Numbered from the stretch's first letter, positions 44,441 to 55,515 are shown. The stretch is DNA of 64,000 bases from Zygnema cylindricum (GCA_037447655.1 JBBHKE010000307.1:37501-101500), one strand, 5' to 3'. Numbers and translations are program-made. The notes: generated by a model not told the origin, from the letters alone.

Positions 44441-44879
44441 CTGAAAAAAAACATGGTTTTGTAAATACACACTTTTGAGCCATTACATGGTGTGAAGGAA
44501 ATTTTGTGTGGCTCGAGCATTTTTTGTGCACAAAAAAACATTTGTATGGTTCATCAAAAAAATTATTCATTAAGATTAAAACAAAAAAAAGAATGCATTA
44601 AATGAGAAAAAAATAAAAAGAGATTGAGAGGGAAAGAGAAAAAAAAAACCAATTAAAGGAATACAAAATTACCAAAAAACATATAAAAAACTACATAAAA
44701 ACAGTAAAACAATTGAAAAAATGGAAAAAACAATTGAAAAGTTAAAAAAAAGTTAATATAAAAAAAAACAATAAAAAAAAATCGATATAAGTGATACAAG
44801 AAAAAAAAACAGAGTAATATAAAAAAAATGTGACGAACGTTAACACAAAAAGTAATGATAGAAATGGTGAGAGTTTTTA

Positions 44880-45108
44880 TAAACATAGTGTTGGAAGCTC
44901 AACATATGTCGTTTCGACCCATGGCTAAAACATAGCACAAAGAGTAGCAGGGGGTTTCACTTTGGAACGAGGTAGAATTTTTTTTTTGGTGTTGTTTTCG
45001 AGGCTAGAAGCTTGAAGAAGAATGTCCGTTGGCAAATCCGTGACATATGAGTATGAGAAGTGATCGGATGTCCAACGTCCCATCACTTTGATGGCTTCTC
45101 GATCAGCA
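44880..45108 (-). pseudogene. Crypton coding block 4: catalytic Tyr region
   Basis: SADREAIKVMGRWTSDHFSY followed by SYVTDLPTDILLQA is the recombinase C-terminal motif (GRW...Y..LP) that carries the nucleophilic Tyr. The block continues to PPATLCAM, a TAG stop, and then PWVETTY, matching the family's 'FPWIE' segment, so the TAG is probably a mutation. Confidence 0.8.
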
Positions 45109-45227
45109 CTCAAATATTTACCATAAAAAAAATCAAAATTTCAAAAATGAGAACATAAATAACAAACCTTCATTATTTCAAGTAAATGCATGAATAAAAA
45201 TCAAATGTTAAGTTTACAAAAACGCAC

Positions 45228-45539
45228 CCTCTTGTCGCCAATATTGTTGCTCCTTGACCACGTCCGGCATGGGTTTTATGTTTTTTTTATATACTGAAAT
45301 TGTGTATTGTAGCAAAGAGGTTGCATGAACGGTGTTTCTTTTCCTTCTTGGTCTTTCGCTAAAACTCCCTCTTCCGTGAAAGGCTCACCATACCAGGTTT
45401 CTTGTGTCGAAAAATTGGGAATTGCATTTTTATTTGTTGCTAATTCCCACCTCCAAAAAAACTCTTGGGCCACAGCATCTACCGTACAAATAAAAAAGTC
45501 TAAGTGACGCATGCATCCGATAAATTCCGCACGACCGTT
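45228..45539 (-). pseudogene. Crypton coding block 3: Ndc10-like middle and HxxR
   Basis: After the acceptor ACCGCAG the frame reads NGRAEFIGCMRHLDFFICTV, then EFFWRWELATNKNAIPNFS and TWYGEPF, which follow the Ndc10/Crypton pattern (FFxRWH..G..FPDFS....WY). After a one-base shift in an A run near 45285 comes KTHAGRGQGATILATRG, which contains the catalytic His-x-x-Arg (HAGR). It ends at a GTGCGT donor. Confidence 0.75.
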
Positions 45540-45660
45540 CTGCGGTAAAAAAATACCATAAAAAAACCGAAAAGAATTAGTAAAACTTGTTTTTGGGTTA
45601 TGCACAAAACATTACAAAAATACACATTTCATTAAAGCTCCACTTTTATAGATTACTTAC

Positions 45661-45824
45661 CACATTAGTTTTCCCATTTCTTGTAACCATCGCCAAAACA
45701 TAACCCTTGTTTGGCCCAAGATAAGGAAGATCATACAAAAAAACATCCGCTAATTGAGCATTTATGGAATCATCGCCTCGACTGAGACACGTATGGTTCA
45801 TGATAAATTGACTCCTACAAAAAA
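45661..45824 (-). pseudogene. Crypton coding block 2: first catalytic Arg region
   Basis: Bounded by the acceptor TTTTTGTAG and the donor GTAAGT, the block is fully open. CLSRGDDSINAQLADV holds the likely first catalytic Arg, followed by FLYDLPYLGPNKGYVLAMVT and NGKTN, which match the Crypton/Ndc10 pattern 'DL..LGP....V..M..GKTN'. Confidence 0.75.
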
Positions 45825-46275
45825 CAAAAACAAAACATCAAAGAGACAAAAAATGACAATTTTACATATATAATGAGAGTTTTTTTTGAAAAAAGTATAC
45901 CCTTTCTCCCAAAAATCAAAAATTGCATCACAAAAAAAAAAAAAAACAACACAAACAAAAAAAATGATAATGTTACAAACATAATTGGTACTTTATTTTA
46001 AAATAATTTATACTTTCTCCCAAAAACAAAAATTGCACATAATTTCCGTATCTATTTTAAATAGACTTTGGAGTTAACTTAAAAAATCTTTTTGAATCCC
46101 AAAAAAAACATGTAAAAAAAAATGTAATATAAAGTCAAAAATTAAAATCTAATCCCTAATATAAGAAAATCAGATAAAAAACTCAAAAGGAATGCACCCT
46201 ATAAAATAAAGTGTTAAGTAAAAAACATGAATGAAACAATGAAATACAAAATTTAGTATTTTTATCGATACATAC

Positions 46276-46783
46276 CTCACTTAAATAGTGGTGTATGGTT
46301 CCATCCCCAATTTTTTTTCTTTGTGCTTCGGCCAACTCCAAGCAAAATGTTGAAAATCCTTTGTAATCTTCGAGAGAATACGCTTCTTGTATGCCTTCTT
46401 GACGGTCTTCATGGTTATTTTTTTTTAAATTTGATGTATTTTTTTTGGACTTCTATAAAAGTTTTTGGATGATATTGTTGTCTCTAAGATTTTCACATCC
46501 CCCTTCTTTTTATGGCTAATTGCGTATTATACAAGTCTTGGAGTCCTTCCACCCATTGTATGAGTGTGGTATAGCTTTTATTTTTGTTATTCTTCAATAG
46601 TCCAATAACCCCATCAGGTGTAATAGCTACATTTGGGTGTCCTTGTGCACTCCAAAAATTTTCATACTGATTTAGACCAACTTGATAAGCTTTTTTTGTG
46701 TTTGGGTTATGTTGTTTTAATGTATCTTTCATGATGCGTGCTCTATCTGTTTCACTATATTGTGGGAGGTTTATAGGAATCTT
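46276..46783 (-). pseudogene. Crypton coding block 1: SAM-like N-terminal domain
   Basis: After the acceptor CATTTAG the frame reads KIPINLPQYSETDRARIMKD, then NPNTKKAYQVGLNQYENFW, the core-binding (SAM-like) helix pattern of tyrosine recombinases, and GLLKNN / LIQWVEGLQDLYNTQ. One frame shift at about 46492 and one TAG lie before a block ending IGDGTIHHYLSE, followed by the donor GTATGT. Any first exon further right (46784-47491) was not recognised. Confidence 0.7.
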
Positions 46784-47491
46784 CTAAATGAACAAATTTT
46801 TGACAGTTTTCAAATGTGAGCCTTGAGACAATACTAGGTAAAATTTAGAAAATTCCCTTACGCCAAGAAAACATTGAAAAGAAAAAAATTATCAAGATGA
46901 AAAAAAAATATAATAAAAAGAAAATAATAAGAAAAACCTTTAAAAAGTTTAATTTAAAATAAAGGTGTTGAAAGAAAAACAAGTAAAGAATAAAAAAGAT
47001 GAAATAAAAAAAGTAAAAAAATAACAAAAACGAAAATTCAAAACTGTAGGATTTAGGGTTAAGCTATAAGATTTAGGGTTAGGCTGTAGGATTTAGGGTT
47101 GAGCTGATTTAGCGGTTAGTTTCAACACTAGAAACGTCATAACGTAAATCAGAACCTATGGTTAAAAGGTACATCATAAATAGATTAACATAAGCCCATA
47201 TTTACTTGCGTTTCAAAACAATACAATTTGAAACGTAATCATTTGCGATACATACTAAAAAAAATTGGTCCACATTTGAGCGTACGAAATTCGCCCGGAG
47301 GGCTAATGTACATTCGAGAGTGCAGAGCGTACAAAATTCGTGTAGAGAGGTAATCTACATTGGCGAGTACGGATTTCAATTTTACCACGTACGAACATCC
47401 GCGAGGAGAGTTAATCTACATTGAAAAGTACGGAATTTCACTTTCGACCATACAGAGTATGATAAGTAGCGTCACATTTTGGAGTTAGTAA
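46784..47491. other. Spacer with telomere-like words, no gene
   Basis: 46845-47030 is A-rich. 47044-47105 has three copies of GATTTAGGGTT spaced by about 20 bases (GTAGGATTTAGGGTTAAGCT theme), resembling the TTTAGGG plant telomere unit. No exon upstream of the Crypton block is recognised. TAA at 47489-47491 is the left target duplication of the PIF element. Confidence 0.55.
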
Positions 47492-48269
47492 GGGCGTGTC
47501 CCCATGTGTTCAAGTAAAGGTTTTTTTCCGTCGTTTACATAGAAAATGGGACTCCCTACTTGAAAATATTACGCCGTACGAAAAATGGGCAAAAACTAAA
47601 ATACAGTTTGTGTCATCTTGTAACTTGAAAGGTACAGCGATTTGGCAGTATTATCATTGCGACCCACTTCAACGTCATCTTGACACCTACACTGAAATCA
47701 AATCGCGACTTGCTTTTAATCAAAATATTACCCTATTGACGAATAGAAAGTTGGGGTTGCACGCGTGAATAGTTTTCAATTTTTTTTTGCACTTAGGAGA
47801 ATACACGAAAAAAAAATTGTTTGTCCGTTTGCTTATGTTTCGTTTGTTTGTTTCGTTTTATGGATTTTATCTCCAACACGGTCTGCTGATATTGCAGCGG
47901 TGTAGTGACCCTTTCCAAAAACAAGAATTCCAAGAAGGAGCTGCACGCTACCTCTTCCCTTGTATCTCCCACTTCCCCTCTCACTGTCCTTCGATTTTTT
48001 GAGCGTTTTTAAGTGTAATTTAATTGGAGATCGCTAGTCGCCGACTAACAAAGGGAAAACAAGATAAATTCAAAGGCTTGTTTTTTTGCCATCGCATAAG
48101 GTAATTTAGTATTACAATTTTTTAATTATGTATTCATATTTTTTTCATTTTTATTCGTGTGCAACATAAAATCTTTATGATTTTTTTTTTACTTCTCTTA
48201 CATATGCTTATTGCCTTCATCGTGTTTTTCATTATATGGTTCATGACTAACAAAAAAGATTGGCAAATA
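47492..48269. other. Left subterminal region of the PIF element
   Basis: The first 250 bases resemble the start of the MITE at 54737: CAAGTAAAGGTTTTTT, CGTACGAAAA, ACAGTTTGTGTCATCTTGTA and CGACCCACTT appear in the same order. The plus-strand frame at 47496-47768 is subterminal sequence rather than a gene. No other feature is supported up to the purine array. Confidence 0.5.
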
Positions 48270-49020
48270 AAGGGAGAGGGAGACTGAGAGAGAGAGGGAG
48301 AGGGAGAAAGAAAAGCATACAAAAGAAAGAGGGACAGTTTGAGAGGGAAAAAGAGTGGGAGGGGAAAAGACAGAGGGTGAGAGAGGAAGGGACAGATTAA
48401 TAGAGAGAAAGAAAGGGAAAAGGAGAGGGAGATGGTGAGAGAGAGATGGAGAGAGGCAGGCTGAGCGTGAAAAGAGTGGGAGGGGAAGAGGGAGAAGGAG
48501 GGTGAGGGGATCAAGAAGAGGGGGGATAGGGGAGAGGGAGAGTGCGAGGGATAGGGAGAGGGCGAAGGATAGGGAGAGGGAGGGGGAGAAAGAAGGGAGG
48601 CAGATCTAGAGGGAAAAGGAGTGGGAGGGGGGGGAGGTTGAGAGAGGGGGGGAGGGGTAGAAGGAAAAGGAGTGGGAGAGGGAGAGGGAGAGGAAAAGGG
48701 AGAGGGAGAGGGAGAAGAAGGCATATTTAGAGGGTCAAAGAGCGGGAGGGGGAGAGGGAGAGGGAGAGAGAGGGGGGGCAGATTTAGAGGAAAAAAGAAA
48801 AGGAAAGGGAGAGGGAAAGAAGAGAAGGAGGTAGATTTAGAGGGAAAAATAAAAAAAGGGGAGAGGGAGAGGGAGAGGGAGAGGGAGAGAAAAATGGGGC
48901 AAATTTGGAGGGAAAAGGAAAGGGAGGAGAAGAGGACGAGGGAGAAGGGGGCAGATTTTGAGGAAACAAGAGTGGGAGTTGGAGAGGGAGAGGGAGAGTG
49001 AGAGGGAGGTGCTTATTTAG
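48270..49020. repeat. Polypurine (GGGAGA)n tract inside the PIF element
   Basis: About 750 bases of GAGAGGGAGAGGGAGA-type DNA contain a recurrent interrupted unit (GGCAGATTTAGAGGGAAAA at 48600, 48722, 48776, 48828, 48896 and 48950 in variants). It lies upstream of the Myb/SANT gene. Open frames on either strand are low-complexity artefacts. Confidence 0.9.
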
Positions 49021-49099
49021 AGGGGAAAACAGTGTAATGGTTCTCTAACTACAATCAATCTTGTGTCTTTCAATTTTGACAGCTCTCCTCAAAGATAAT

Positions 49100-50270
49100 A
49101 TGTCAAAAAAAGGGAAGCAGAATGCATCTCATAATAATATCATTAACACAAACGAGCCATTAATCAATCTTTCATCTTATACCCCACCCTCTTCAATGCA
49201 CACCCCGCAAATGCCACCTACAATATATCCGTTAACACATCTTGTCTCTTCTAATCCTATATTCTCTTACACCCCATCCTGTTCTATACATACCCCGCAA
49301 ATGCCACCAACAATTTCTCCACTAACTACTCTCTTCGCAAATCCTGTAGTAGCCACCACAAATCTACTGCAAAGACCCATAATGACCCCACCAAGACGTA
49401 AAAAAAACACGGAAACCCCCTAAACTAAAGGCGAAAAGTGGGAATTTGACGAGATAGAACTAGAGTTTCTTTAAAACCTAGGGATTAGTGCAAAGGCTAA
49501 ATTCGGAATCATGGCTGAAAAATGGGGGGATCTCGCCAAAATTATGGAAAAGTGCGGGGTTCATCGCCTTTGGACTGAGTGCGAACGCAAATGGAATAAT
49601 GTAACGAGTGAGTTTTAAAAAATCAGAGATCATAACGAGAGAAGTGGTGTTGCCACCTATTTTACAATGGGAAAAAAAAAATGGAAGACAAATGGTTTGC
49701 CACCGTCGATTCCTAAAGCAATTTTTGATGAATTAGAATAATGGTTGCCGATGCGAGACGCTATCAACCCCAAGGTTACGTGGGATACCGGGGATGACCT
49801 CCCAAAGGTGGATGATGATTTTTTAGACAACGAAGAAGATACAGTTATTCTTGAGGAGAATCCAAAAAAAAAAAAGTAACGTTCGTGGTGAAACTGCTTG
49901 TGCAAACTTCGCGAAAGTACATGGATTTGACAAAAATGTATGTGACGAAAAGGAGAAGAAGAAGAGAGAGGATGAAGGAGATGATGAGAAGGGCACAGGA
50001 TTTCATTCGCCTTTTAATGGGGATAAGTTCACCTCCACTCAGAAACGAAAGCGAGTCATGCGCAAAGGTAATCAAGAAAATTCGTCACATGCGGTAAAAG
50101 AAGTCGAAGAAATGTTGGATAATTCAGGCAGAAAACAGTTTGAGAGACAAAAAGAGATTGTGAGCATACATAAAGAACTCTTAGGCTCTGTGGAGAATGT
50201 TCTTAAGGGGGTCATCGAGGAAATGAAGATGACAATCGCAACAAATGTAAAAAATATTTTCAATAGTTAA
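49100..50270 (+). pseudogene. PIF/Harbinger ORF2: Myb/SANT-like protein
   Basis: An acceptor-like TTTTGACAG precedes the start MSKKGKQNASHNN. A Pro/Ser/Thr-rich N-terminus with a repeated MPPTI(Y/S)PLT block leads to a trihelix/SANT-like domain at about 49430-49690 (KWEFDEIELEF, then WTECERKWNNVTSEF, DHNERSG). The C-terminal part (49876-50270) is open and helical (QFERQKEIVSIHKELLGSVE). In PIF elements this partner protein binds DNA with, and imports, the transposase. At least three in-frame TAA stops and shifts in two A runs (about 49672 and 49864) make it a pseudogene. Confidence 0.75.
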
Positions 50271-51553
50271 GTTTTTTGAATATAATAATGTACCTCCAAA
50301 TACTTAGTATTTTTTGAGTTTTTTCAAATAGTAAAAGCATCAAATTCGTATTATAGAAAAAAATATTTTTGATTTTTGGGCCTTACTGTCAAGCATATGG
50401 TTAATTGGTTTGAGATATGATAAAAATTGGAAAACCAAAACTAATCAACGTGATAATTTATTTTGTTTCTATTTTTTGTTTTGTGGGTTTTTTTTTTTTT
50501 TTGCTTTTTGTTTTTTTAGTAGTTTTTTTAATTTTTTAGTTTTTATTTTCTATTTTTCTTTCTCCTGTTTTCTCTCTTATGTTTTTAGATGTATTTTCTA
50601 TTTTATTTTGTTTCATTTTCTTTGTTTTATGTTTTTTTAGAGTTTTTATAATTTTTATGTTATATTTCTTATGTTTTCTTTCTTTGTTTTCTGTCTTCTG
50701 TTTTTACTTTCTGAGCTCTGTTTTGTTTTTTCTCTTACGATTTTTTTGCTACCTTTTTTCCTTTAATATGTTTCTTTGTTTCTGTTTTCTGTTTTTTAAT
50801 TTTGTATTTTTTGTTTCGTGATTTTGTATTTAGGTGCTTAATAGTTTTAAAAATTTGTTTTCACATCATGACTCATGAAATAACGTGTTCACATTGACAA
50901 CTCTAAATTCTTGGTTTTTTTTAAGTGAATTTAAAGTTTGATACACAAAACTATTAAACATCGAGTGAAACAAAATGCACCGAAGTAAACATAAGAAGAA
51001 AATATAAAATATATGCATGAACACAAATCAAATGGATAAATAAAAATATCCTTCAAACAATAATTCATTGAAAACAAGTCTTTTATAGTACCAGGTACAT
51101 AAAGAGTGGAATAGGATGTATATGAAAACAAACACTAGGGAAGCACATGATTTCAAAAACGAACATTGGCTGTAAAAAACAATGTCATACAAATTTAAAT
51201 ATCCAAAAAAATGATGTGGAAATATATAAAATTATTGAAACATAGGTTTTAATGAAGCCCATAACTCATATTGAAAATAAATTGCTTTAAAATTATTGGG
51301 CAACTATGTACTAGCACGAGTTCCTAAAAGACGAAAAAAAACCTTGACACCATTGTACGAAAATCACAAAATACACATTTTACTAATCGTCGATGTCCAT
51401 TTCGTCGCCATTTTGGTCGTTGTCGTCAATCAACATATCTATATCCCCTTCTCCATCCACATGAGGAACATAAATGCCGGTATTGTTATGTTCAATAGCC
51501 CCACCCCTCATGACAAAATCACGTAAAATGTCTCTTACTCCAACACCCTGGAG
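50271..51553. other. Space between the two PIF genes
   Basis: 50457-50830 is a T-rich stretch (TTTTTGTTTTCTGTTTT theme) giving Phe-rich open frames that are artefacts. The rest is AT-rich. It should hold the 3' ends of the two convergent transcripts. No further gene is supported. Confidence 0.55.
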
Positions 51554-52711
51554 TTAATGGGAGCGAGAAACAGTCGGTCGTCTTTCCACATCTCCACTTG
51601 CTCGTGCTAGTCGTTCGCGAGCTCTAGGCAAGCGAGAGGCCCTTTCTTCAATGTCAGTTACATTTTTTGCTTGTTCTTTCGCAAACTCCAACTCCCAATC
51701 GATATCCACCTCGTTCCTCGCAATGGAAATGTTGTGTAATACACAAGCAGCTATGATGAAAGTCAACATCGTTTCTATCCGTGGATGGTAAATTTTTTGG
51801 AAATACCTCCATTGCCCTTTTAGCTTCCCAAAAGCCCTCTCAATAACCATCCTCAACCCCGAATGTTGAAAATTAAATTTTATCTCAACTGCAGTAAGTC
51901 TCGCACCGGGGTACGGCACTACAAGGTTCGCATGTAGAGTGTACCCTGCATCTCCAACGAGGTACGGAAACACATTATTGTTTTTCCTTTGGAAAACATT
52001 CCCACTTGATTCCATACGCCTTTGAAAATCTTGACCCAATTTTGATCTACGAAAAATCCGTGAATCGTGGATTGATCCGGGAGATCCTACATTGAGATCA
52101 ATAATCATTTTGTGGTCTACAACTGTTTGTACTACTGTGGAATAATTGTTCTTAGCGTCAAAATAATCGATCGGTAATATATTTTTTCCAAGTGTCATTT
52201 GTAAATGAGTACAATCGATAGCTCCTACACAATTGGGTAACCCTTTGTCTTTTTCGAAGAAATCTTTCGTCTCTTTAAGTTCGTCTTTAGTTGGCCACCT
52301 TACCCAGTGACGTAATTTTTTCACTATTGCCAATTACTTTACGAGAAATTCTAACATTGAACTAACAGTCGAACGTCCAATACCAAATTCCACTGAAGTA
52401 CGTATCAGACTTCCTTGGTGTCCTAACCTCATTAAGGCTATTAGAACCTGATTTTCTGTGCTCGATTCTCTACTTGGGATGTTTTGGAGTCATGAGGGAG
52501 GGTTAGTTTTGAGGTCACTCTCTAATTCTTTCACCAAAAACACCACAGTATCTTTTTTCAATCGAAACATTTTTCGAGAACGCTTGTCACTATAACGTCC
52601 TAATTCTACATCGGCCCAATGTAATGACCTCGGCTTGATATAGTAAACCCTATTTGATTCAGATTGGAAGCTTGACAAATGTCGGAGGGTTATTTTTACA
52701 ATTTCAAACAT
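51554..52711 (-). pseudogene. PIF/Harbinger DDE transposase
   Basis: One minus-strand frame of 386 codons runs from 52711 to 51554, interrupted only by TGA at 52487-52489 and TAA at 52334-52336. The N-terminal part has a helix-turn-helix-like block (LIALMRLGHQGSLIRTSVEF, then GIGRSTVSSML). The DDE_Tnp_4 (HARBI1-like) catalytic domain is complete: LPNCVGAIDCTHLQM (first Asp), NVGSPGSIHDSRIF, YLVGDAGYTL (second Asp), LRMVIERAFGKLKGQWRYF (Glu). The C-terminus is charged. The enzyme would cut the element at its inverted repeats. Both stops are single-base changes, so the copy decayed recently. Confidence 0.92.
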
Positions 52712-53922
52712 AACTTTCGCAAAAATCTCTTCAAAAAGTTGTTAGCTTTGGCTATCATGTAACATGGGTGGTATGAGGAATTTGAATATCATTTGCAAAA
52801 TTGTCGAGAAGCCCAATAAAAAATTTTCAACTATCATTGCCGCACAACGTTTTTTTTTTCCAGAGTCATCCTGCATGCCCACCCTTTCAATATTATAATC
52901 TTGTTCGAAGGTTGTTATCATTTGTCAGCCAAATTGAAATGCCGATTCCAATTTTAATTTCAACTTTCAAATTGTAAGTGGAGTTTTTTAATTTCAGTTT
53001 TAAACTTTAAAAATCTAAAAATGTTGATGTCAATGTAGATTTCAATTTAGAATAACATTGTGTTTTTATTTAAGTTGGATTCTTATTTTTGTTCCTAATG
53101 TTCCTTGTTTATTTTCAATCCGAATTGAAATATTTGTTTGCTTTTCAAATTGTAATCTGACTAAAAAAATTTGATGTATACTTCCCATTTCAATTATAAT
53201 TTGAATTTCAACAAACCCGAATGTGCAAGTTTAAGGGGTTTACCCTATTACATAAGCATCTTTCGCTATATTGCTTCCAAATGTTTGGTGTTCTCAAAAA
53301 TTGTATGAAAACAATTTTGTTGGCAACCAAAATGATTCGGTTTTTCTCAAAAATAATTTAGTCTACAGTAGAGGTAATGAAGGGTCGTATGTGCTGCCCG
53401 TTTTTTTGTCTGAATGGCGAATGCTATAATTGCGTTAAATAGAAAAGTGTAGAAAATGGAAATAGGCAGGCGGACAAGATCCACCAAAACTACGCACATG
53501 GCAGTGAAAGAAAGCGTGACGTCTACAATGTCACGCTAACCATTCAATGTCAATTTCACTACTTTTGTAATGTACAGCCCATTTGTGGACGTAGGCGATT
53601 GCTTATGTCGTTTACACGTGGGCGTTAACAAATGACCCCTAGCGTCGACAATTCTCCCAGTATGTTAGGAGCTCTTTGCCGCTCTTTGCCGCGTACAAAT
53701 GTCTGTAGTTTCTTTGGAGATCGTTCGCTTCTACAAATATCAGCAATTTGTTGGCTTCTACAGGTGTAGCAAGTATTGGCGACATAGACAACTGCCACAT
53801 ATTCAAAATAATGAATGCACAAGTAACGATTCACATAGGCACACTTTGAAAAGCACACCGTAAAATCAGCGCTTAATTCCAAAATAACGTTTCAAAATAT
53901 TGGTTACATGGGGACAAGGCCC
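52712..53922. other. Right subterminal region of the PIF element
   Basis: AT-rich, no gene. At 53513-53537 a perfect 8-bp inverted repeat (AGCGTGAC, loop GTCTACAAT, GTCACGCT) stands out; the words ACGTCTACAATGTCACG also occur in the MITE at about 55276. A short direct repeat GCCGCTCTTT is at 53676-53690. Confidence 0.5.
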
Positions 53923-53925
53923 TAA

Positions 53926-54736
53926 GTAGTACGCGCGGATTTGTCTTGTACTTTTTAAAATTTCAACATAAATACCTTCTCCGCTTTGAAAATATCTTCT
54001 CCCCCTTTCAAAATACTACTTCAATAATGACTGTAGGATATCTTTACACTATCCGCGTATTATCCTCATTTCACGTTGCATAGTAAAAAAAAAATCGCCT
54101 GCAGCGCCATTTGACAACAATATGACTGTACTTTTTTTTTGTTTGTAATGTCATACGTAATATGTTCTCACGTGACGCCCAGCTAATTTTTATTTTTGTT
54201 TTTTATGTCAAAGGTCAAGTGTTCTCACGTGATGCGTGACTCAGTTGTTCGACGGATTAAATGGTGTAGTGTTTAAAGTGTGAATGTTTATTGTATTATG
54301 TAGATATTTTGAGTCGCGAACGCGATTTACATGTTGTCATGCGACGCGTGTGATGCTATTTGAGGTGAATTCTCTATATGAGAATGTTGTAAGTGTGAAC
54401 ACTTTGTATATTTTTGGTTTTTTTTGGTACATCTGACCTAATCAGCGAGGAGACTCCTAAAAAAAAAAATCTTCGCGCTTCGCACGAAACTTTTGTCCTT
54501 ATCAATAACTAGAAGGGATTTACATTGCCCGAGCAAAATCCTCCTTGAAGGTCTCAGCCGCCCGCCAAATGTGCCCTCCCCCCAATGTGGAATACCACCA
54601 CAGTACTTTATTTGTACCAATGTGTACTTCAAACGTACATTTTTTGACAAAATGACGTAAGTGACTGTGCTCAACCAAAACAGTCACTGTCATGATCAAT
54701 TCCGTTTTTTTAAGATTTTCAGAATCTAGATTCTAA
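53926..54736. other. No supported feature between the two PIF-type elements
   Basis: AT-rich sequence follows the TAA at 53923-53925. It contains several TGACGT/CACGTGA-like words (CTCACGTGACG near 54169 and CTCACGTGATGCG near 54223) but no gene. TAA at 54734-54736 is the left target duplication of the next MITE. Confidence 0.45.
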
Positions 54737-55512
54737 GGGTATGTCCCCATGTGCATAAGTAAGGGTTTTTTTTTTATCGTTTTGCTATAAAACTTAGCGC
54801 TGTACTGCCTAAGTTCCAACCGTACGAAGGAATCACAAATTTGTAAAGTACAATTTGCTTCATCCTCGAACTTATGATGTACAAAAATTTGTCGTCTTGT
54901 GTTTTTCGACCCACTTTGAAGACAAAAAATGTCATCTTCAACCTTATATTTAAAACACATGTGCGATGTGTTTTAAAACTAAGGATTTTCTATAAACAAA
55001 TAGGAATATGTATTCGCAAGTGTCGTAATATTCGAAATTTTCATACGATTTCTAAGGACAAATAAAAGTACGAAATTCGCTATTTTTTGTCAGTTTCCAT
55101 TCCAATACGCCAAAGAAAAGTACATAATTTGTTTGGATTTGTCCGTTTTCGTCCAGTACGGATTTCTTTTTTGCAGGGGTCTTCAAATTCAGATGCCATT
55201 TCACGTCGACCGGACAGGAGTCGCAAAGGCAAAGCGCCTCGTATTCAACCGGGAAACGGCACAGGTTGGAATGCGCTACGTCTACAATGTCACGGTAAGA
55301 CATGGACGTCACAAGCAGTTCCAAAAAATATCGTGGGACCACAGATTGTAGACGTTAACAGCCGTCGCAGGTATTGTTGACGTATACAATCGTCAAATGC
55401 GTAAGTTACAATTTCGTCTTTACAGACATAGGGAATTTGGAAACCGGGTCTGGCGGATCCGCGCTAAAATACAAAGTAAGCTCGCTAAGTTACAGTACAT
55501 GGGGACAAACCC
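54737..55512. mobile_element. 776-bp non-autonomous PIF/Harbinger relative (MITE)
   Basis: The left end GGGTATGTCCCCATGT and right end ACATGGGGACAAACCC are inverted repeats differing at one position in 16, flanked by TAA on both sides (54734-54736, 55513-55515). The ends and the left subterminal 200-250 bases resemble the 6.4-kb PIF element, so its transposase probably mobilised this copy. No transposase sequence is present; the centre contains an exon-like segment. Confidence 0.85.
55177..55293 (+). pseudogene. Exon-like segment inside the MITE
   Basis: A pyrimidine stretch and TTTTTTGCAG (3' splice signal) precede about 39 open codons (GLQIQMPFHVDRTGVAKAKR, then LVFNRETAQVGMRYVYNVT), ending at CACGGTAAG (5' splice signal). 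Codon use and GC content are unlike the AT-rich MITE ends. It may be a captured host-gene exon, as in Pack-MITEs, but I do not recognise the protein. Confidence 0.4.
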
Positions 55513-55515
55513 TAA

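Larger units (their letters stand above)
39698..46783 (-). pseudogene. Crypton-like tyrosine recombinase gene, split by an LTR element
   Basis: Six minus-strand coding blocks with matching splice signals spell a tyrosine recombinase of the Crypton type: an N-terminal SAM-like DNA-binding part, a catalytic part carrying Arg, HxxR and Tyr, an Ndc10-like FPW/LFPDL region, and a C-terminal GCR1_C-like domain. Cryptons are DNA transposons that move by recombining a circular copy; they have no terminal inverted repeats. Introns (46275-45825, 45660-45540, 45227-45109, 44879-44441) are AT-rich with GT..AG ends in most cases. The gene has at least two stops and three one-base shifts, and a 3.9-kb LTR element sits between its last two coding blocks. 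It is listed below block by block. CryptonF-type genes with GCR1_C are best known from fungi and oomycetes, so the context is unusual. Confidence 0.75.
47492..53922. mobile_element. Full-length PIF/Harbinger DNA transposon
   Basis: The left end GGGCGTGTCCCCATGT (47492) is matched at the right end by ACATGGGGACAAGGCCC (ending 53922), imperfect terminal inverted repeats of about 16-17 bp. Both sides are flanked by TAA (47489-47491 and 53923-53925), the 3-bp TWA duplication typical of PIF/Harbinger. Inside are the two expected genes, a Myb/SANT-like protein (plus) and a DDE transposase (minus), in convergent order, plus a polypurine array. Length 6431 bp. Both genes carry stops, so the copy is not autonomous now. 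Confidence 0.85.

Noticed and set aside
48542-49001. Arg/Gly/Glu-rich frames in the PIF element
   Set aside because: Low-complexity translation of a GGGAGA repeat.
50410-50821. Phe-rich hydrophobic frames of 76-80 codons as membrane proteins
   Set aside because: They come from a T-rich stretch between the two convergent PIF genes.
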